Below, in pieces: positions 17,001 to 25,822 of a stretch of 64,000 nucleotides of DNA. Made by a program: the position numbers and the translations under genes. Source of the DNA: JAISFI01 sp031553775. GTDB lineage: Bacteria; Bacteroidota; Bacteroidia; Bacteroidales; Azobacteroidaceae. Below the pieces are notes generated by a model, which had not been told where the DNA came from, did no database searches, and was given only the letters and a program-made list of their open reading frames with translations. Position 1 is the first letter of the stretch, and the number at the start of each line of letters is the position of its first letter. Location of the stretch: assembly GCA_031553775.1 (NCBI GenBank), contig JAVBLA010000003.1:50330-114329 (forward strand). The letters are read 5' to 3'.

Positions 17001-20000
17001 GTATCATACCGGGAGATTTTACTTCCTTCTCTGGTATGACTGTTTTGTTTTCATACGAAGAATCAACAGCATTCCTGCGGTATTTAAACGAAACCGGGTT
17101 TAAGACCTATACAGTTAAAGTGACTCGGGCTGCCGGAGGTGTCACTACCTATACCTTACCCTTGGTTCCTGGTGCATTCACTTCAAGTGCTGGTGTACAC
17201 AAAGTAAGCGTTTCCTTTTTAAGTTCTCAAATAGGGAATATTACCAGTTTCGTAGAAGGTGATCAAATTGAAGTCAGTCTCAATTGCCGGGTATTGAGAG
17301 GTAAAAATGGAGATCCGTGGGATAGCAATTATGCAAAGCAAGGATTATTTGAGTTGAGAAATTTTAATGTTAAGGCAACGGCTGGGGTTGAGAATGACAC
17401 CCGATTGATCGACCATCCATTTTCTCTGCTGGATAATTCTCCGCTTACATGGATTTCTTCTTTTTGGGGAGTCAACATGGAAGCTCATAGATACGACAAC
17501 CACCTGCAGGACAAATCTCTTAAACTTCTTGGAAAGTTTTCCAAAATTATTTCCGGATCAAAATACAATGAGGTGTATTACAATGAGTCTCGTCCGACCA
17601 TTGCACTTCCTGCATCAGGAGAAAATTTTGGACACATCACCTATCCCGGTATTTTCAAAGCGGATAAAGTATGGTTAACGGTGTACCGGAATGAAGAAAA
17701 CAGCCGCATACCTCAGTACGATACGACGGTCAAGGAATACTATGAGTTAATACAGGAAACAGATTATACCCTTGTTCAAGGGCATGGAAGATCTGAGTAC
17801 ACATTCTTGTTAAGTGATAAAATACGAAAAATCATGACAGAAGTATTTTATAATCCAAACGAAGATGAAAAGTACAATTTGTTCCATTTCGAGTTGGAAG
17901 GAAATGGAATCTGTATTGAGAATGGGGTGAGCGTCCCGTATGGTTATGGATTAAATTACATTATATATCCTACCTCTGAAGTCCCTGAAGTAGAGAATGT
18001 AGAAATAGCAGAAGATGAAGGCGATACTCATATTGAAGGGAATCGCTATTCCTATAATATCACATCAGATATACCTTACATCAATGACCTGACAACTGAA
18101 AGTGTTAGTTGGAATTTAAAAATTCACAATGAGCTTAACCATCCTATGGGATGGGCACAATCCGGACACTTGAGTCTGCCTCACAGTTATATTGCAGTAG
18201 ACGACCCTACTAATTCTCTTAAATCAGAAAGTGTCAGGATTGATGTGACCAACTATATAGCATATATAGAGGCTTTCAGAAATATCCAATGGGAGTGGAA
18301 AAATTATACTTTAGAACAACTTCTGGAGGCGGCAAAAAGCAATTCATGGTATTATGAAGGTGTACATTGTAATGTAGCCTTGGAAAAAATAAAAACGCTG
18401 ACAGAAGCAGGCACCAACCTGATTAAACCGGAAGTAATACCGTATGGAAATGGTTACCGTTATGTATTCCGTTTGGATGAAATATTTGTAGAACCGGCAA
18501 AGTTTGCTCCCATGATATTAGTAGGAACCATCAATCCCCGTGTTGCCGGCGCCACCAATAAAGCAATACTCAATGTGCGTTATGGAGCTAATGCCGGAGC
18601 TTATCCTGATCCGTGGAAAGGATTTTATGAAGGTGAGAATTTATTAGCTACATTTGCCGAGTGCCCTTCCTGTATCCAGGCCAACCAAGATTTGTCGTTT
18701 TTTACCCGTATCAGTAACTTTTCATCATCTATCAAAGTGGGAAGCGGCTACCTGAGATATAATGGTGTTATGAGAGATGAGGCTGGAAACCTGTTGCTTG
18801 AAGATAGCCCTTATCCGGCTAACTATTGGATTGATTTCGATGGCGATGGTCAATATGACCCCGGTAAAGGTGATATTTTAGTCGGTACGGTTCAAATGGA
18901 TGGAGATGGACAACCGCTCGAGACTGAAACAAAACTTACATATTCCAAAGCAGATGCTTTGAGTGGTGCTACCGGACATTTGGGTTACAAAGCGGATGGA
19001 TCGGGTGACTTTACCACTACTCCGATTATGATCAACGATATTTGCGGTCCGGTAACATTAGGCCTGACGGTAGCCAATGGAGACGAACAAACAACAGTCA
19101 AAGATCCGCATGTTTTTATCCGTGTACCCAATCACATGGAATTAGTGACAACAGCGGGTGCTAACTATTTTGATTATGCAGGAGTAAGATATTCGGGTAC
19201 AGATGTCGTATTAGAAAACTTAGGAGTAGATGTCGACGGTTTTGAAACATACATCATCCGTCCGGCAAAGGGACTTCTTGCAGGGGGGACTGATATTATT
19301 CTGGACAGATACGACCCATCTTCAGGAAGAACAGAACAACAAATTTATGATTCTCCCGATAAGATTCACTTCTACTACCAATTGAAAGCCGATTGCGGAT
19401 ACATTACCGGAACCCGGACACATACGGAAGGCCGGGGTACTACTGCTAACGGAGTTGATAAAATAACTTATCCTCCGATTCAACCGGTGATTTTCTACGA
19501 AACGGATTATACAAATTCAAAGACTCCTGATCTCATACTTGATGATAAAGCGATAGCGGTATCTCTCCCTGTCTCGGGAACAAATCTGGGCTCCTTGTCT
19601 AAATATGAAGATTCCCCCACCGTGATACAACACGAACTGGCTACGGATGGCACGTTTAAGTTAAATGGATTATTTAAATGGAACACTGCTGATCCGGATA
19701 TGGCCGATGAGTTTATACCCAATACGACTATTTATGTGAGTGTTTCGGATTTTTGGGAAGTGACGGGATATATTAAACTTCCGGATGAACTTCTAACTCC
19801 CACTGATCCGGAAGCTGTAGCTCTAACTGCAGCGGAACTCCAAGTTCCATTCGTACTGCAAGCCGGAACCAACCGTTATCTGGCTAACTTAGGTGAAAAA
19901 GAGTTCCAGGTCCCATTTGAGGAAGCCGAAATTGTATTGAACATTCGTCCTAAAGGAGGTGATTTAACCTTGACCGACTGTAATGCGCACGAAATGGAAT

Positions 20001-22558
20001 TGGGATATGGAGTTTTTAAAACCGTTGAATGTATCGAGGGATGTGAAAGCATCTTCAATAAATTAGGTGTGCATAAATACTATGCCAAATATGACAATAT
20101 CGATCTGGATTTGTCCGGAGTAACGTTAACAGTGGATAAAGGCAGGTATTATATTTCTGGTACTGCAAGAAATAATTCAACTACTGATGAATATAATGGC
20201 GCCGTTGGTCTGTATCATGACTACACTCTAAATACACTGACTCCGGACGATGAGCTTCTCGGAAAAACAAGTCCGATTACAATCGCTGCAGGCGGAACTT
20301 ATGCATTTCCTGCCAATACTGAGATAACTATTCTGGATGAAAGCCTTTTGTTCAATTTGGTTTTCTGCGGAGAATTCACTTGTGGAGAAAATATCGTAAC
20401 CTTAGATATAAATAACACTGAGAATGAGGTTTGTGAAAATTATCCGAAAACAACAGGAATCACTTCGACTGCCGGATATACCTACTCCTGGTATCTGGTG
20501 AATGGAGAGACTGAAACGCTATTGACAGCGGCATCGCCTCATGCTGATTTCACTTTGTCGAATTATGAGATTGCCAACCCGCAATTTACATACACATCGA
20601 GTACAGTTCCTGCAGGCCAGATGATTAACCTGAGACTGAAAGTAAACAATGGAACGACGACCACCGATGCGGATTGCCCGATCAAGGTAACCATGCTTGC
20701 TTCCAACTGGACTGGGGCTAAGAACTCGGACTGGAACGATATGGCTAACTGGAGTAATGGTGTGCCAAGCAAATGTACGCATATAATTATTAAGGAAGGA
20801 GTTGCCAATTATCCGGATTTGACCCCGGATATGGACGCCCGTTGCGCCCATATCCATTTCGAGATGCACAGCGAGGTGGCGAAAACCAATCTGTTGGATT
20901 ACGACCATACGACTATCGACCTGAGACTAACCCCGGATAAATGGTATATGCTTTCCGCCCCGCTTCAAAAGATGTATTCGGGCGACTACTGGTTAGCGCC
21001 GCACGGAGTTCAGAAAAACACGGGTTACAAATCGACGTCTGATTTCTGGCGTGCAGATACGGAACCTTTAAACACTAACTATCAGGATGTCAATGGTTAT
21101 CCCTGGTACCGCCGCCACAACCATACGGTCTACATGCAGAAATACCAGGAAGCCAACCCTAGTTTCAGTGTAACGTCAGTACTTCCGGGACATTATTACG
21201 GAGTGGCTAAATGGTCTGAACCTTTCAATACGCTGGATGAGAAATTGGGCGCTGCCATGGGATTTGTTGCCGGTGTCAGTAAAGACGATAATCCTGCGAA
21301 AAGCATTGTGGATCTGAGCACCAACAATACCTTCCGCCTCCCGCGTCCGGAAACGCAATATGAGTATTTCTACCGGACCAGCAGGTTGCCGAGCGGCACA
21401 TTTACAAGTGTCCTGTTGCGCGAAGACGGAGAAAGCGTGTCAATTCCGTTCCGCAAGGAAGCTATGCCCGCATATAGCCTTCCGGCCATGACCTCATATA
21501 GAAAGGGCTCTTCTTACCGTTTGGTTTATGATGAGTGGACCGTACAGGCCGATGGCTCAATGACTATCCCGATAAGCTGGGACAACAATGTTGGCAATGA
21601 AAGCCAGGGTTTGAAAACGCTGATCGTAGGAAACCCATTCATGTCTCACTTAGACCTGAGTAAGTTCTTTGCTACAAACTCGGGTTTCGAGGGACATTAC
21701 TATATCTGGGACGGTAGCGTTTTCGATGCCTTCGATACGGAGGGTGTCACAACAATACCCGGAAACTGGTCGAACAATGTATTGATCGCACCGATGCAGT
21801 CGTTCATCCTGGAAAAAACCGACGGAACCTATAAATATCCTTCACTGAAGTTTACACCGGAAATGTCGGTAACAGCACCTTCCGGCAATAGTTTGAGGTC
21901 TGCCGGAGAAAATCCTGTATTGAATGTGGAAATTTTGAGGGATGATGTTCGTGAAAGTGGCGCCGCCTTGTATGTCAACGATCAAGTCACAGAATCCGGA
22001 ATTTCGACCCTGTTCGGAGAGGAAAATACAGATCCGGCCGTGGTATTCTTCCGTGAAAATGATGCAGCATATTCCATTCTTAAAAAGCAATCGCTCAGAG
22101 AAAAGGTTGAAATAGGTATCCTTACCGGGAAAACCGGCGCATTGACTTTCCGTTTCAGCGGAGTGGAAAAAATAGCCGGCAATCAGATTTTGTATCTCGA
22201 AGACCGTCTGACGGGAACCGAACGGAATTTGAGTGAAAATCCGGAATATTCGTTTGAATCGCTTACTGCAGGTACGCAGGGTCGATTCTTCCTAAGAATG
22301 GATGTACAGAGCGGAATCGATGAATTAAATGCTTCCGGAATCAAAGTCTATGCTTACAAGGGTTCTATTACCGTATCTTCAGGAAGCGATGATCTTATCC
22401 GTTCTATCGAAGTTTACAATACAATCGGTCAATTGATATATAGCCAGCAGGATATGCATACCAGTAACCATGTATTCAAACTGAGTAATCATCAGAATCT
22501 GATTGTCAAGGTCAAAACAGATAATAATCTGCGTACACAGAAATTGCTGATTGAATAG
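14048..22558 (+). CDS. Giant T9SS-secreted surface protein with fused N-terminal leader module
   Basis: A 2836-residue protein. Residues 1-30 are a signal peptide; the leader region to about 145 is Gly/Pro/Asp-rich (GIGGGDDGGPGQG). A membrane helix with GGYWVLMLFLFFYGLF and basic residues (RFRLGKN) follows at about 145-166. Met167 then opens a second, textbook signal peptide (MNLKKNFILLCLFLLPVVANAQ). The body is many beta-rich, adhesin-like segments with Asp-rich calcium-type loops (DFDGDGQYDPGKGD, LDGDGIYNDMNNDQTDGD). From Trp2221 a module of about 615 residues matches the second giant protein, ending in a type A T9SS sorting domain (about 2755-2836, ending LRTQKLLIE). It is probably displayed on or released from the cell surface. 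The ligand is unknown. Translation may start at Met1 or Met167. Confidence 0.85.
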   Translation: MKRNYKLWTGLTLFFLFMLTGICNSSPAQGRIMYRNQLPSQRLYLADHFLSKKMDSFPDYYWNPGVGIVRNYPFAPGSGTRNEMIWNDLFSSNPEIGINWFSPSFSGLEDSLDPLLRGLPGIGGGDDGGPGQGFIEDEVPVSGGYWVLMLFLFFYGLFNRFRLGKNMNLKKNFILLCLFLLPVVANAQTLVFSTSSSGIDGDFDITGNTKATSKTTILMGSEVTFKSFIVNTGTNPTSGLSGKKITVSITGSGMLEKEWRITGITCGGVPGTFSNNGTSYIAEFTLTSELAGKAFLPIELKALPLENSDVNLTRYVKYQLMGGVENQFVIPNRTDFIWSSILLPFNRNLPVGGTEKVGITFTIGSSGGIHYASYIRLKTSLAGISGLDIGKITVYKNTSSDINNPIWGNPVVIRTSGDVYQNGAIERPEYLALGYHCFELGPTVWNSLLGHGYISYDDHIKVEFDALRTGCNEIVIEEILEHGNGTDFYEVAEAKKTITFEGINPKPNLHNDIRFVAPDCNGNGYIYAWFSLYSGSLSPVKNISKFILDFGGQDFEFGDAWIGTEFAWSDWWYMEEVRGSLLGLTKSSGSGTEVIYTLPNISNSTYSAIVRYLKDTETGEEDDRTVLPGLSALDGDGIYNDMNNDQTDGDETYVLLKVAYHLSQKDNADCAGEEDWAGSKHFFDYSGKLDVKMVYDNGCGDVTYDTEGEGYWCDHEMTMPDTKAHLSSNILAENETYTLNLTRTISFYNNWTWLNPANPAFYYDQPDKVTWGWEIEIPVGFEWTGGNITISGAKWIYNESEEDYELDQIANATIFANTVTYLNGSTVAGKRTLFIPSPNVYVGEISIDIPVKFTGKADNGVSFIASSTPGEVFSGTVNNTVRAWIAGKEVTVPQSAACKLSLCAGREGYPVSYKLEREEGFRVDAFDVERRTFGYPKVTSADGYNYNYTYPNRTGMMDYAAAQLVEGGVNYYVASPNDNVNFYTRIIPGDFTSFSGMTVLFSYEESTAFLRYLNETGFKTYTVKVTRAAGGVTTYTLPLVPGAFTSSAGVHKVSVSFLSSQIGNITSFVEGDQIEVSLNCRVLRGKNGDPWDSNYAKQGLFELRNFNVKATAGVENDTRLIDHPFSLLDNSPLTWISSFWGVNMEAHRYDNHLQDKSLKLLGKFSKIISGSKYNEVYYNESRPTIALPASGENFGHITYPGIFKADKVWLTVYRNEENSRIPQYDTTVKEYYELIQETDYTLVQGHGRSEYTFLLSDKIRKIMTEVFYNPNEDEKYNLFHFELEGNGICIENGVSVPYGYGLNYIIYPTSEVPEVENVEIAEDEGDTHIEGNRYSYNITSDIPYINDLTTESVSWNLKIHNELNHPMGWAQSGHLSLPHSYIAVDDPTNSLKSESVRIDVTNYIAYIEAFRNIQWEWKNYTLEQLLEAAKSNSWYYEGVHCNVALEKIKTLTEAGTNLIKPEVIPYGNGYRYVFRLDEIFVEPAKFAPMILVGTINPRVAGATNKAILNVRYGANAGAYPDPWKGFYEGENLLATFAECPSCIQANQDLSFFTRISNFSSSIKVGSGYLRYNGVMRDEAGNLLLEDSPYPANYWIDFDGDGQYDPGKGDILVGTVQMDGDGQPLETETKLTYSKADALSGATGHLGYKADGSGDFTTTPIMINDICGPVTLGLTVANGDEQTTVKDPHVFIRVPNHMELVTTAGANYFDYAGVRYSGTDVVLENLGVDVDGFETYIIRPAKGLLAGGTDIILDRYDPSSGRTEQQIYDSPDKIHFYYQLKADCGYITGTRTHTEGRGTTANGVDKITYPPIQPVIFYETDYTNSKTPDLILDDKAIAVSLPVSGTNLGSLSKYEDSPTVIQHELATDGTFKLNGLFKWNTADPDMADEFIPNTTIYVSVSDFWEVTGYIKLPDELLTPTDPEAVALTAAELQVPFVLQAGTNRYLANLGEKEFQVPFEEAEIVLNIRPKGGDLTLTDCNAHEMELGYGVFKTVECIEGCESIFNKLGVHKYYAKYDNIDLDLSGVTLTVDKGRYYISGTARNNSTTDEYNGAVGLYHDYTLNTLTPDDELLGKTSPITIAAGGTYAFPANTEITILDESLLFNLVFCGEFTCGENIVTLDINNTENEVCENYPKTTGITSTAGYTYSWYLVNGETETLLTAASPHADFTLSNYEIANPQFTYTSSTVPAGQMINLRLKVNNGTTTTDADCPIKVTMLASNWTGAKNSDWNDMANWSNGVPSKCTHIIIKEGVANYPDLTPDMDARCAHIHFEMHSEVAKTNLLDYDHTTIDLRLTPDKWYMLSAPLQKMYSGDYWLAPHGVQKNTGYKSTSDFWRADTEPLNTNYQDVNGYPWYRRHNHTVYMQKYQEANPSFSVTSVLPGHYYGVAKWSEPFNTLDEKLGAAMGFVAGVSKDDNPAKSIVDLSTNNTFRLPRPETQYEYFYRTSRLPSGTFTSVLLREDGESVSIPFRKEAMPAYSLPAMTSYRKGSSYRLVYDEWTVQADGSMTIPISWDNNVGNESQGLKTLIVGNPFMSHLDLSKFFATNSGFEGHYYIWDGSVFDAFDTEGVTTIPGNWSNNVLIAPMQSFILEKTDGTYKYPSLKFTPEMSVTAPSGNSLRSAGENPVLNVEILRDDVRESGAALYVNDQVTESGISTLFGEENTDPAVVFFRENDAAYSILKKQSLREKVEIGILTGKTGALTFRFSGVEKIAGNQILYLEDRLTGTERNLSENPEYSFESLTAGTQGRFFLRMDVQSGIDELNASGIKVYAYKGSITVSSGSDDLIRSIEVYNTIGQLIYSQQDMHTSNHVFKLSNHQNLIVKVKTDNNLRTQKLLIE

Positions 22559-22584
22559 TAATTTGCCCGGACTATTTCCGGAAA

Positions 22585-22625
22585 TAAAAAAGGCTGTCTC
22601 ACAATTCGTAAGATAGCCTTTTTTA
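22585..22625 (+). terminator. Terminator after the giant T9SS gene
   Basis: AAAAAAGGCTGTCT pairs with AGATAGCCTTTTTT (one G-U pair) around an 11-base loop, 27 bases after the stop. It could serve both convergent genes. Confidence 0.85.
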
Positions 22626-22674
22626 TACCCAAAATATTCAACAAGCATCAAATCCCTTTCCCAAAAAAAGGAAT

Positions 22675-22696
22675 AATTCTTAACTCTTAACTTTCA
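22675..22696. repeat. Intergenic unit repeat, TTAAGAG type, single arm
   Basis: A run of TTAACTC-like 7-base units, the same family as at 27461, 42003 and 47881, abutting and including the mutS2 stop codon. Confidence 0.6.
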
Positions 22697-25168
22697 TTCC
22701 AACTCCACAACCGTAATCCCTGCTCCCCCAAACTGTACATGCTCATCATGAAAGCGTGCCACTCCGTGAACGGTTTTCAAATAATCACGGATAATCTGGC
22801 GAAGCGCACCCGTACCTGTGCCATGCAGGATCCGGACCCGGCCCACACCAACTAAAATGGCATCGTCGATATAATACATCACGGTTTGGAGGGCTTCATC
22901 GCCACGCATTCCACGTACATCGATATCCTGCCGGAAACTTAATTTTTTCTCATGAATATCGTCCGAAGTTTGTGATCCGATAAAAGTATGTTTTACATTT
23001 TCTTTTTTGATCTGCGTTTTGCTGATCTTTTCTAATTGATCTGCTTTGACAACAGACTTGATCATCCCGAATGCAACGGTAATATTCTTACCCTGTACTT
23101 CCAGTACTTTTCCGGTAGATGTTTGGCCTTTGAGTCTTACATCGTCGCCTTCCCCGATAATATCCGGATTGAAGACCGGTAATTTTTTTTCAGGAACGGG
23201 TTTCTTTTCCTGTTTTCTTTTTTCTTTTTCCCGGATTTTTTCCATTTTCCGGGTGATTTTTTCATTGGATATCTCCGGATTACTGATTTCATTTCTGAAT
23301 TCATCCAGGTTTTTCCGGACTAATTTTGTTTTTTCTTTTTCAGCCTGAGCCTCTTTGATTTCCCGGATGGTATTTTCTATCCTGGCATTGGCTTCAGCCA
23401 GTATGCGTTCGGCATCGGCTTTGGCTTTCGCCAATATTTCTTTCCTTTGTTTTTCTAATTGTTGCCATCCTGTTTCGTACCGGGAAGAAGCTTCCTCCAG
23501 TTTCTTTTCCTGTTGCCGGATATTCTGGCGTTTGTTTTCCCAGTAGCGTTTATCCCGGACAATATCCTGCAGGTATTTATCCATATCGATGTAGTCGCTT
23601 CCTACAATGGAGGATGCTTCTGCAATAACTTCTTCCGGCAGACCTATTTTGCGGGCAATTTCCACGGCAAAAGAACTGCCGGGATTCCCGATCGACAGTT
23701 TGAATAAGGCCTGCATCTGGTGCCGGTCGTACAGCATGGCTCCATTGATCACCCCTTCGTTCTCTTCTGCGAAATTTTTTAAATTCCGGTAGTGGGTAGT
23801 GATGATCCCGAAGCTTTTCCGCTCGTTGAACCTTTTGAGTAAAGCTTCTGCAATGGCACCTCCGATCATAGGTTCGGTGCCGCTTCCGAATTCGTCGATA
23901 AGTATCAGGGTTTGCGGGCTACAGTTTTTGACGAAATACTTCATATTCGTCAGATGAGAACTGTATGTGCTGAGATCGTTTTCTATGGATTGCTCGTCGC
24001 CGATATCAATAAATATCTGTTTGAAAATTCCGGTTCTCGATGATTCATGCATAGGAACAGGCATGCCGCATTGCAGCATATATTGCAGGAGACCCACTGT
24101 TTTCAGGCAAACGGACTTTCCACCGGCATTCGGACCGGAAATAATCAGGATCCGGCCTTTCTCGTTATTGAGTTCAATATCTAATGGGACAACTGTTTTG
24201 TTTTGTTTCCTAAGTGAAAGATAGAGCAGGGGATGGATGGCAGTTGCCCAGTCTATCTGCTGCCTGTCTTCCAATGTAGGGCGAATAGACTGTATGTCTA
24301 AAGAAAACAATGCTTTGGCACGGATAAAATCCATTATGGCCAGGAATTCATAAGATTGGAGAATTTCCGGTATTTCCGGACGGATGAAATCGGTAAAAGA
24401 CATCAATATCCTTACGATCTCCCGTTTTTCTTCTCCTTCCAGTTCCCTGATCCGGTTATTGGCTTCGACTACTTCTGCCGGTTCTATGAATACGGTTTTT
24501 CCGCTGGCGGACTCGTCATGTACGATTCCTTTGATTTTGCGTTTATAGGCAGGTGAAATGGGGATAACCAACCTTCCGTCTCGCATGGTAGGAGCCACGT
24601 CTTTGTCTACCAATCCCTCAGATTGTGCCATCCGGAGAATCGATTGCAGGCTTTTGGAGATCCCGTTCATGGTGGAATTCAACTCTCTTCTGATCCGGGC
24701 CAGATCCGGAGAAGCATTATCCCTGATCCGTCCGAATTTATCCAGGATCTGGTCGATCTTTGAAAGAATAGCCGGAAAAACTATTGTATTTCCGGCGATA
24801 TCTTTCAGGTAAGGATAAGCGGTTTCATCTTCTTTTGAAGCGAAAAAACGCACAATATCCACAATGGTTTGCAGGGAGCGCCGGAGATCGAAAAGTTCTC
24901 TTTCATCCAGAAAAGTTCCTTCTATACGGATCCTTTTGAGTGCTGGCCGTACATCGTAGAAAGCATCCGAAGGAAAATTGTCTTCCTCTTGCAGGATACG
25001 CATAAATTCTTCTGTCTGGTGTAGTTGGCAATCAATATTGTCGAAATCGGAAGAAAAACACATTTCATGTACTTTTTCCTCTCCGAGGCTACTCAGACAT
25101 TTGTTGGTTACCAACAGGCGGATCTGGTCAAAGCCTGTTTTTTGTTCGAAATTATCCGGATAAGTCAT
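22694..25168 (-). CDS. mutS2: MutS2 family ATPase/endonuclease
   Basis: The 824-residue protein has the MutS2 order of domains: a helical core (1-320); an ABC-type ATPase with Walker A GPNAGGKSV near residue 345 and Walker B LILIDEFGSGTEP; a long coiled coil (about 510-640, very rich in Glu/Lys/Gln); and a C-terminal Smr nuclease domain (about 750-824, DVRGMRGDEAL and LHGTGTGALR). MutS2 lacks mismatch-recognition domain I and acts on recombination intermediates or collided ribosomes, depending on species. The length is normal. The upstream gap of 75 bases is occupied by an intergenic repeat, and iorB lies downstream of the gene's own start on the same strand. Confidence 0.97.
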   Translation of the reverse strand: MTYPDNFEQKTGFDQIRLLVTNKCLSSLGEEKVHEMCFSSDFDNIDCQLHQTEEFMRILQEEDNFPSDAFYDVRPALKRIRIEGTFLDERELFDLRRSLQTIVDIVRFFASKEDETAYPYLKDIAGNTIVFPAILSKIDQILDKFGRIRDNASPDLARIRRELNSTMNGISKSLQSILRMAQSEGLVDKDVAPTMRDGRLVIPISPAYKRKIKGIVHDESASGKTVFIEPAEVVEANNRIRELEGEEKREIVRILMSFTDFIRPEIPEILQSYEFLAIMDFIRAKALFSLDIQSIRPTLEDRQQIDWATAIHPLLYLSLRKQNKTVVPLDIELNNEKGRILIISGPNAGGKSVCLKTVGLLQYMLQCGMPVPMHESSRTGIFKQIFIDIGDEQSIENDLSTYSSHLTNMKYFVKNCSPQTLILIDEFGSGTEPMIGGAIAEALLKRFNERKSFGIITTHYRNLKNFAEENEGVINGAMLYDRHQMQALFKLSIGNPGSSFAVEIARKIGLPEEVIAEASSIVGSDYIDMDKYLQDIVRDKRYWENKRQNIRQQEKKLEEASSRYETGWQQLEKQRKEILAKAKADAERILAEANARIENTIREIKEAQAEKEKTKLVRKNLDEFRNEISNPEISNEKITRKMEKIREKEKRKQEKKPVPEKKLPVFNPDIIGEGDDVRLKGQTSTGKVLEVQGKNITVAFGMIKSVVKADQLEKISKTQIKKENVKHTFIGSQTSDDIHEKKLSFRQDIDVRGMRGDEALQTVMYYIDDAILVGVGRVRILHGTGTGALRQIIRDYLKTVHGVARFHDEHVQFGGAGITVVELE

Positions 25169-25177
25169 ATCTTATAA

Positions 25178-25250
25178 CGAAAAGTGAAGAATTATCATTC
25201 TTATTACCGGAATATAATTTTTCACTTTTCACTTTTCGTTTTTCACTTCT
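25178..25250. repeat. Intergenic inverted unit repeat, GTGAAAA type
   Basis: The left arm (CGAAAAGTGAAGAAT, 25178-25192) faces a right arm (25219-25250) of repeated TTCACTTTTC units. It fills the mutS2-iorB gap and includes the iorB stop codon. Confidence 0.65.
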
Positions 25251-25821
25251 TCGCCGCTTCTTTTCCTGCGGCCAATGCTTTCAGGTTCATTGTTACTACT
25301 TCTTCTCCTTTTCTTGCGAAAATACTGCGGATACCGTCTTCCAATTTATGATAATCGATCCCGATAGATTCGGAAGCGGCGCCTAACATAACGATATTGG
25401 CGGTACGGATGCTGCCGGTTTCCTTTTTGGCAATTTCTTCCACATCCAACAAAATTTTATTGGGAATCGCCCGGATCGCATCGTACACTTTTTCTACATC
25501 CGGATAGTTGGATATGTTCTCGAAGGGTTTGGAGTTGGTTACCACCCAACCGTTTTTTTTTAGGAAGGGCAGGTAACGCAGGGCTTCCATCGGCTCTAAG
25601 GAAATGATAATATCGGCCGAACCGGAAGCAATCAAGTCGGAAGCTACGGGCCGGTCGCTGATGCGGAGATTGGATTGTACATCGCCGCCCCGCTGGCTCA
25701 TACCGTGTACTTCCGATTGTTTCATGTATAATCCGTCTTTGATGGCGGCTTCTCCGATGATGGTCGCGATGGAGAGGATGCCTTGTCCTCCTACGCCGGA
25801 TAGTATGATGTCTGTTTTCAT
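25243..25821 (-). CDS. iorB: Indolepyruvate:ferredoxin oxidoreductase, beta subunit
   Basis: The 192-residue protein shows the gamma-type pyruvate:ferredoxin oxidoreductase fold, with the N-terminal motif DIILSGVGGQGILSIATIIGEAA and the following MSQRGGDVQSNLR. With IorA it oxidatively decarboxylates aryl pyruvates made by transamination of aromatic amino acids, yielding aryl-acetyl-CoA and reduced ferredoxin in the cytoplasm. Its ATG is one base after the iorA stop, so the two are co-translated. Length is normal. Confidence 0.95.
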   Translation of the reverse strand: MKTDIILSGVGGQGILSIATIIGEAAIKDGLYMKQSEVHGMSQRGGDVQSNLRISDRPVASDLIASGSADIIISLEPMEALRYLPFLKKNGWVVTNSKPFENISNYPDVEKVYDAIRAIPNKILLDVEEIAKKETGSIRTANIVMLGAASESIGIDYHKLEDGIRSIFARKGEEVVTMNLKALAAGKEAAKK

Positions 25822-25822
25822 G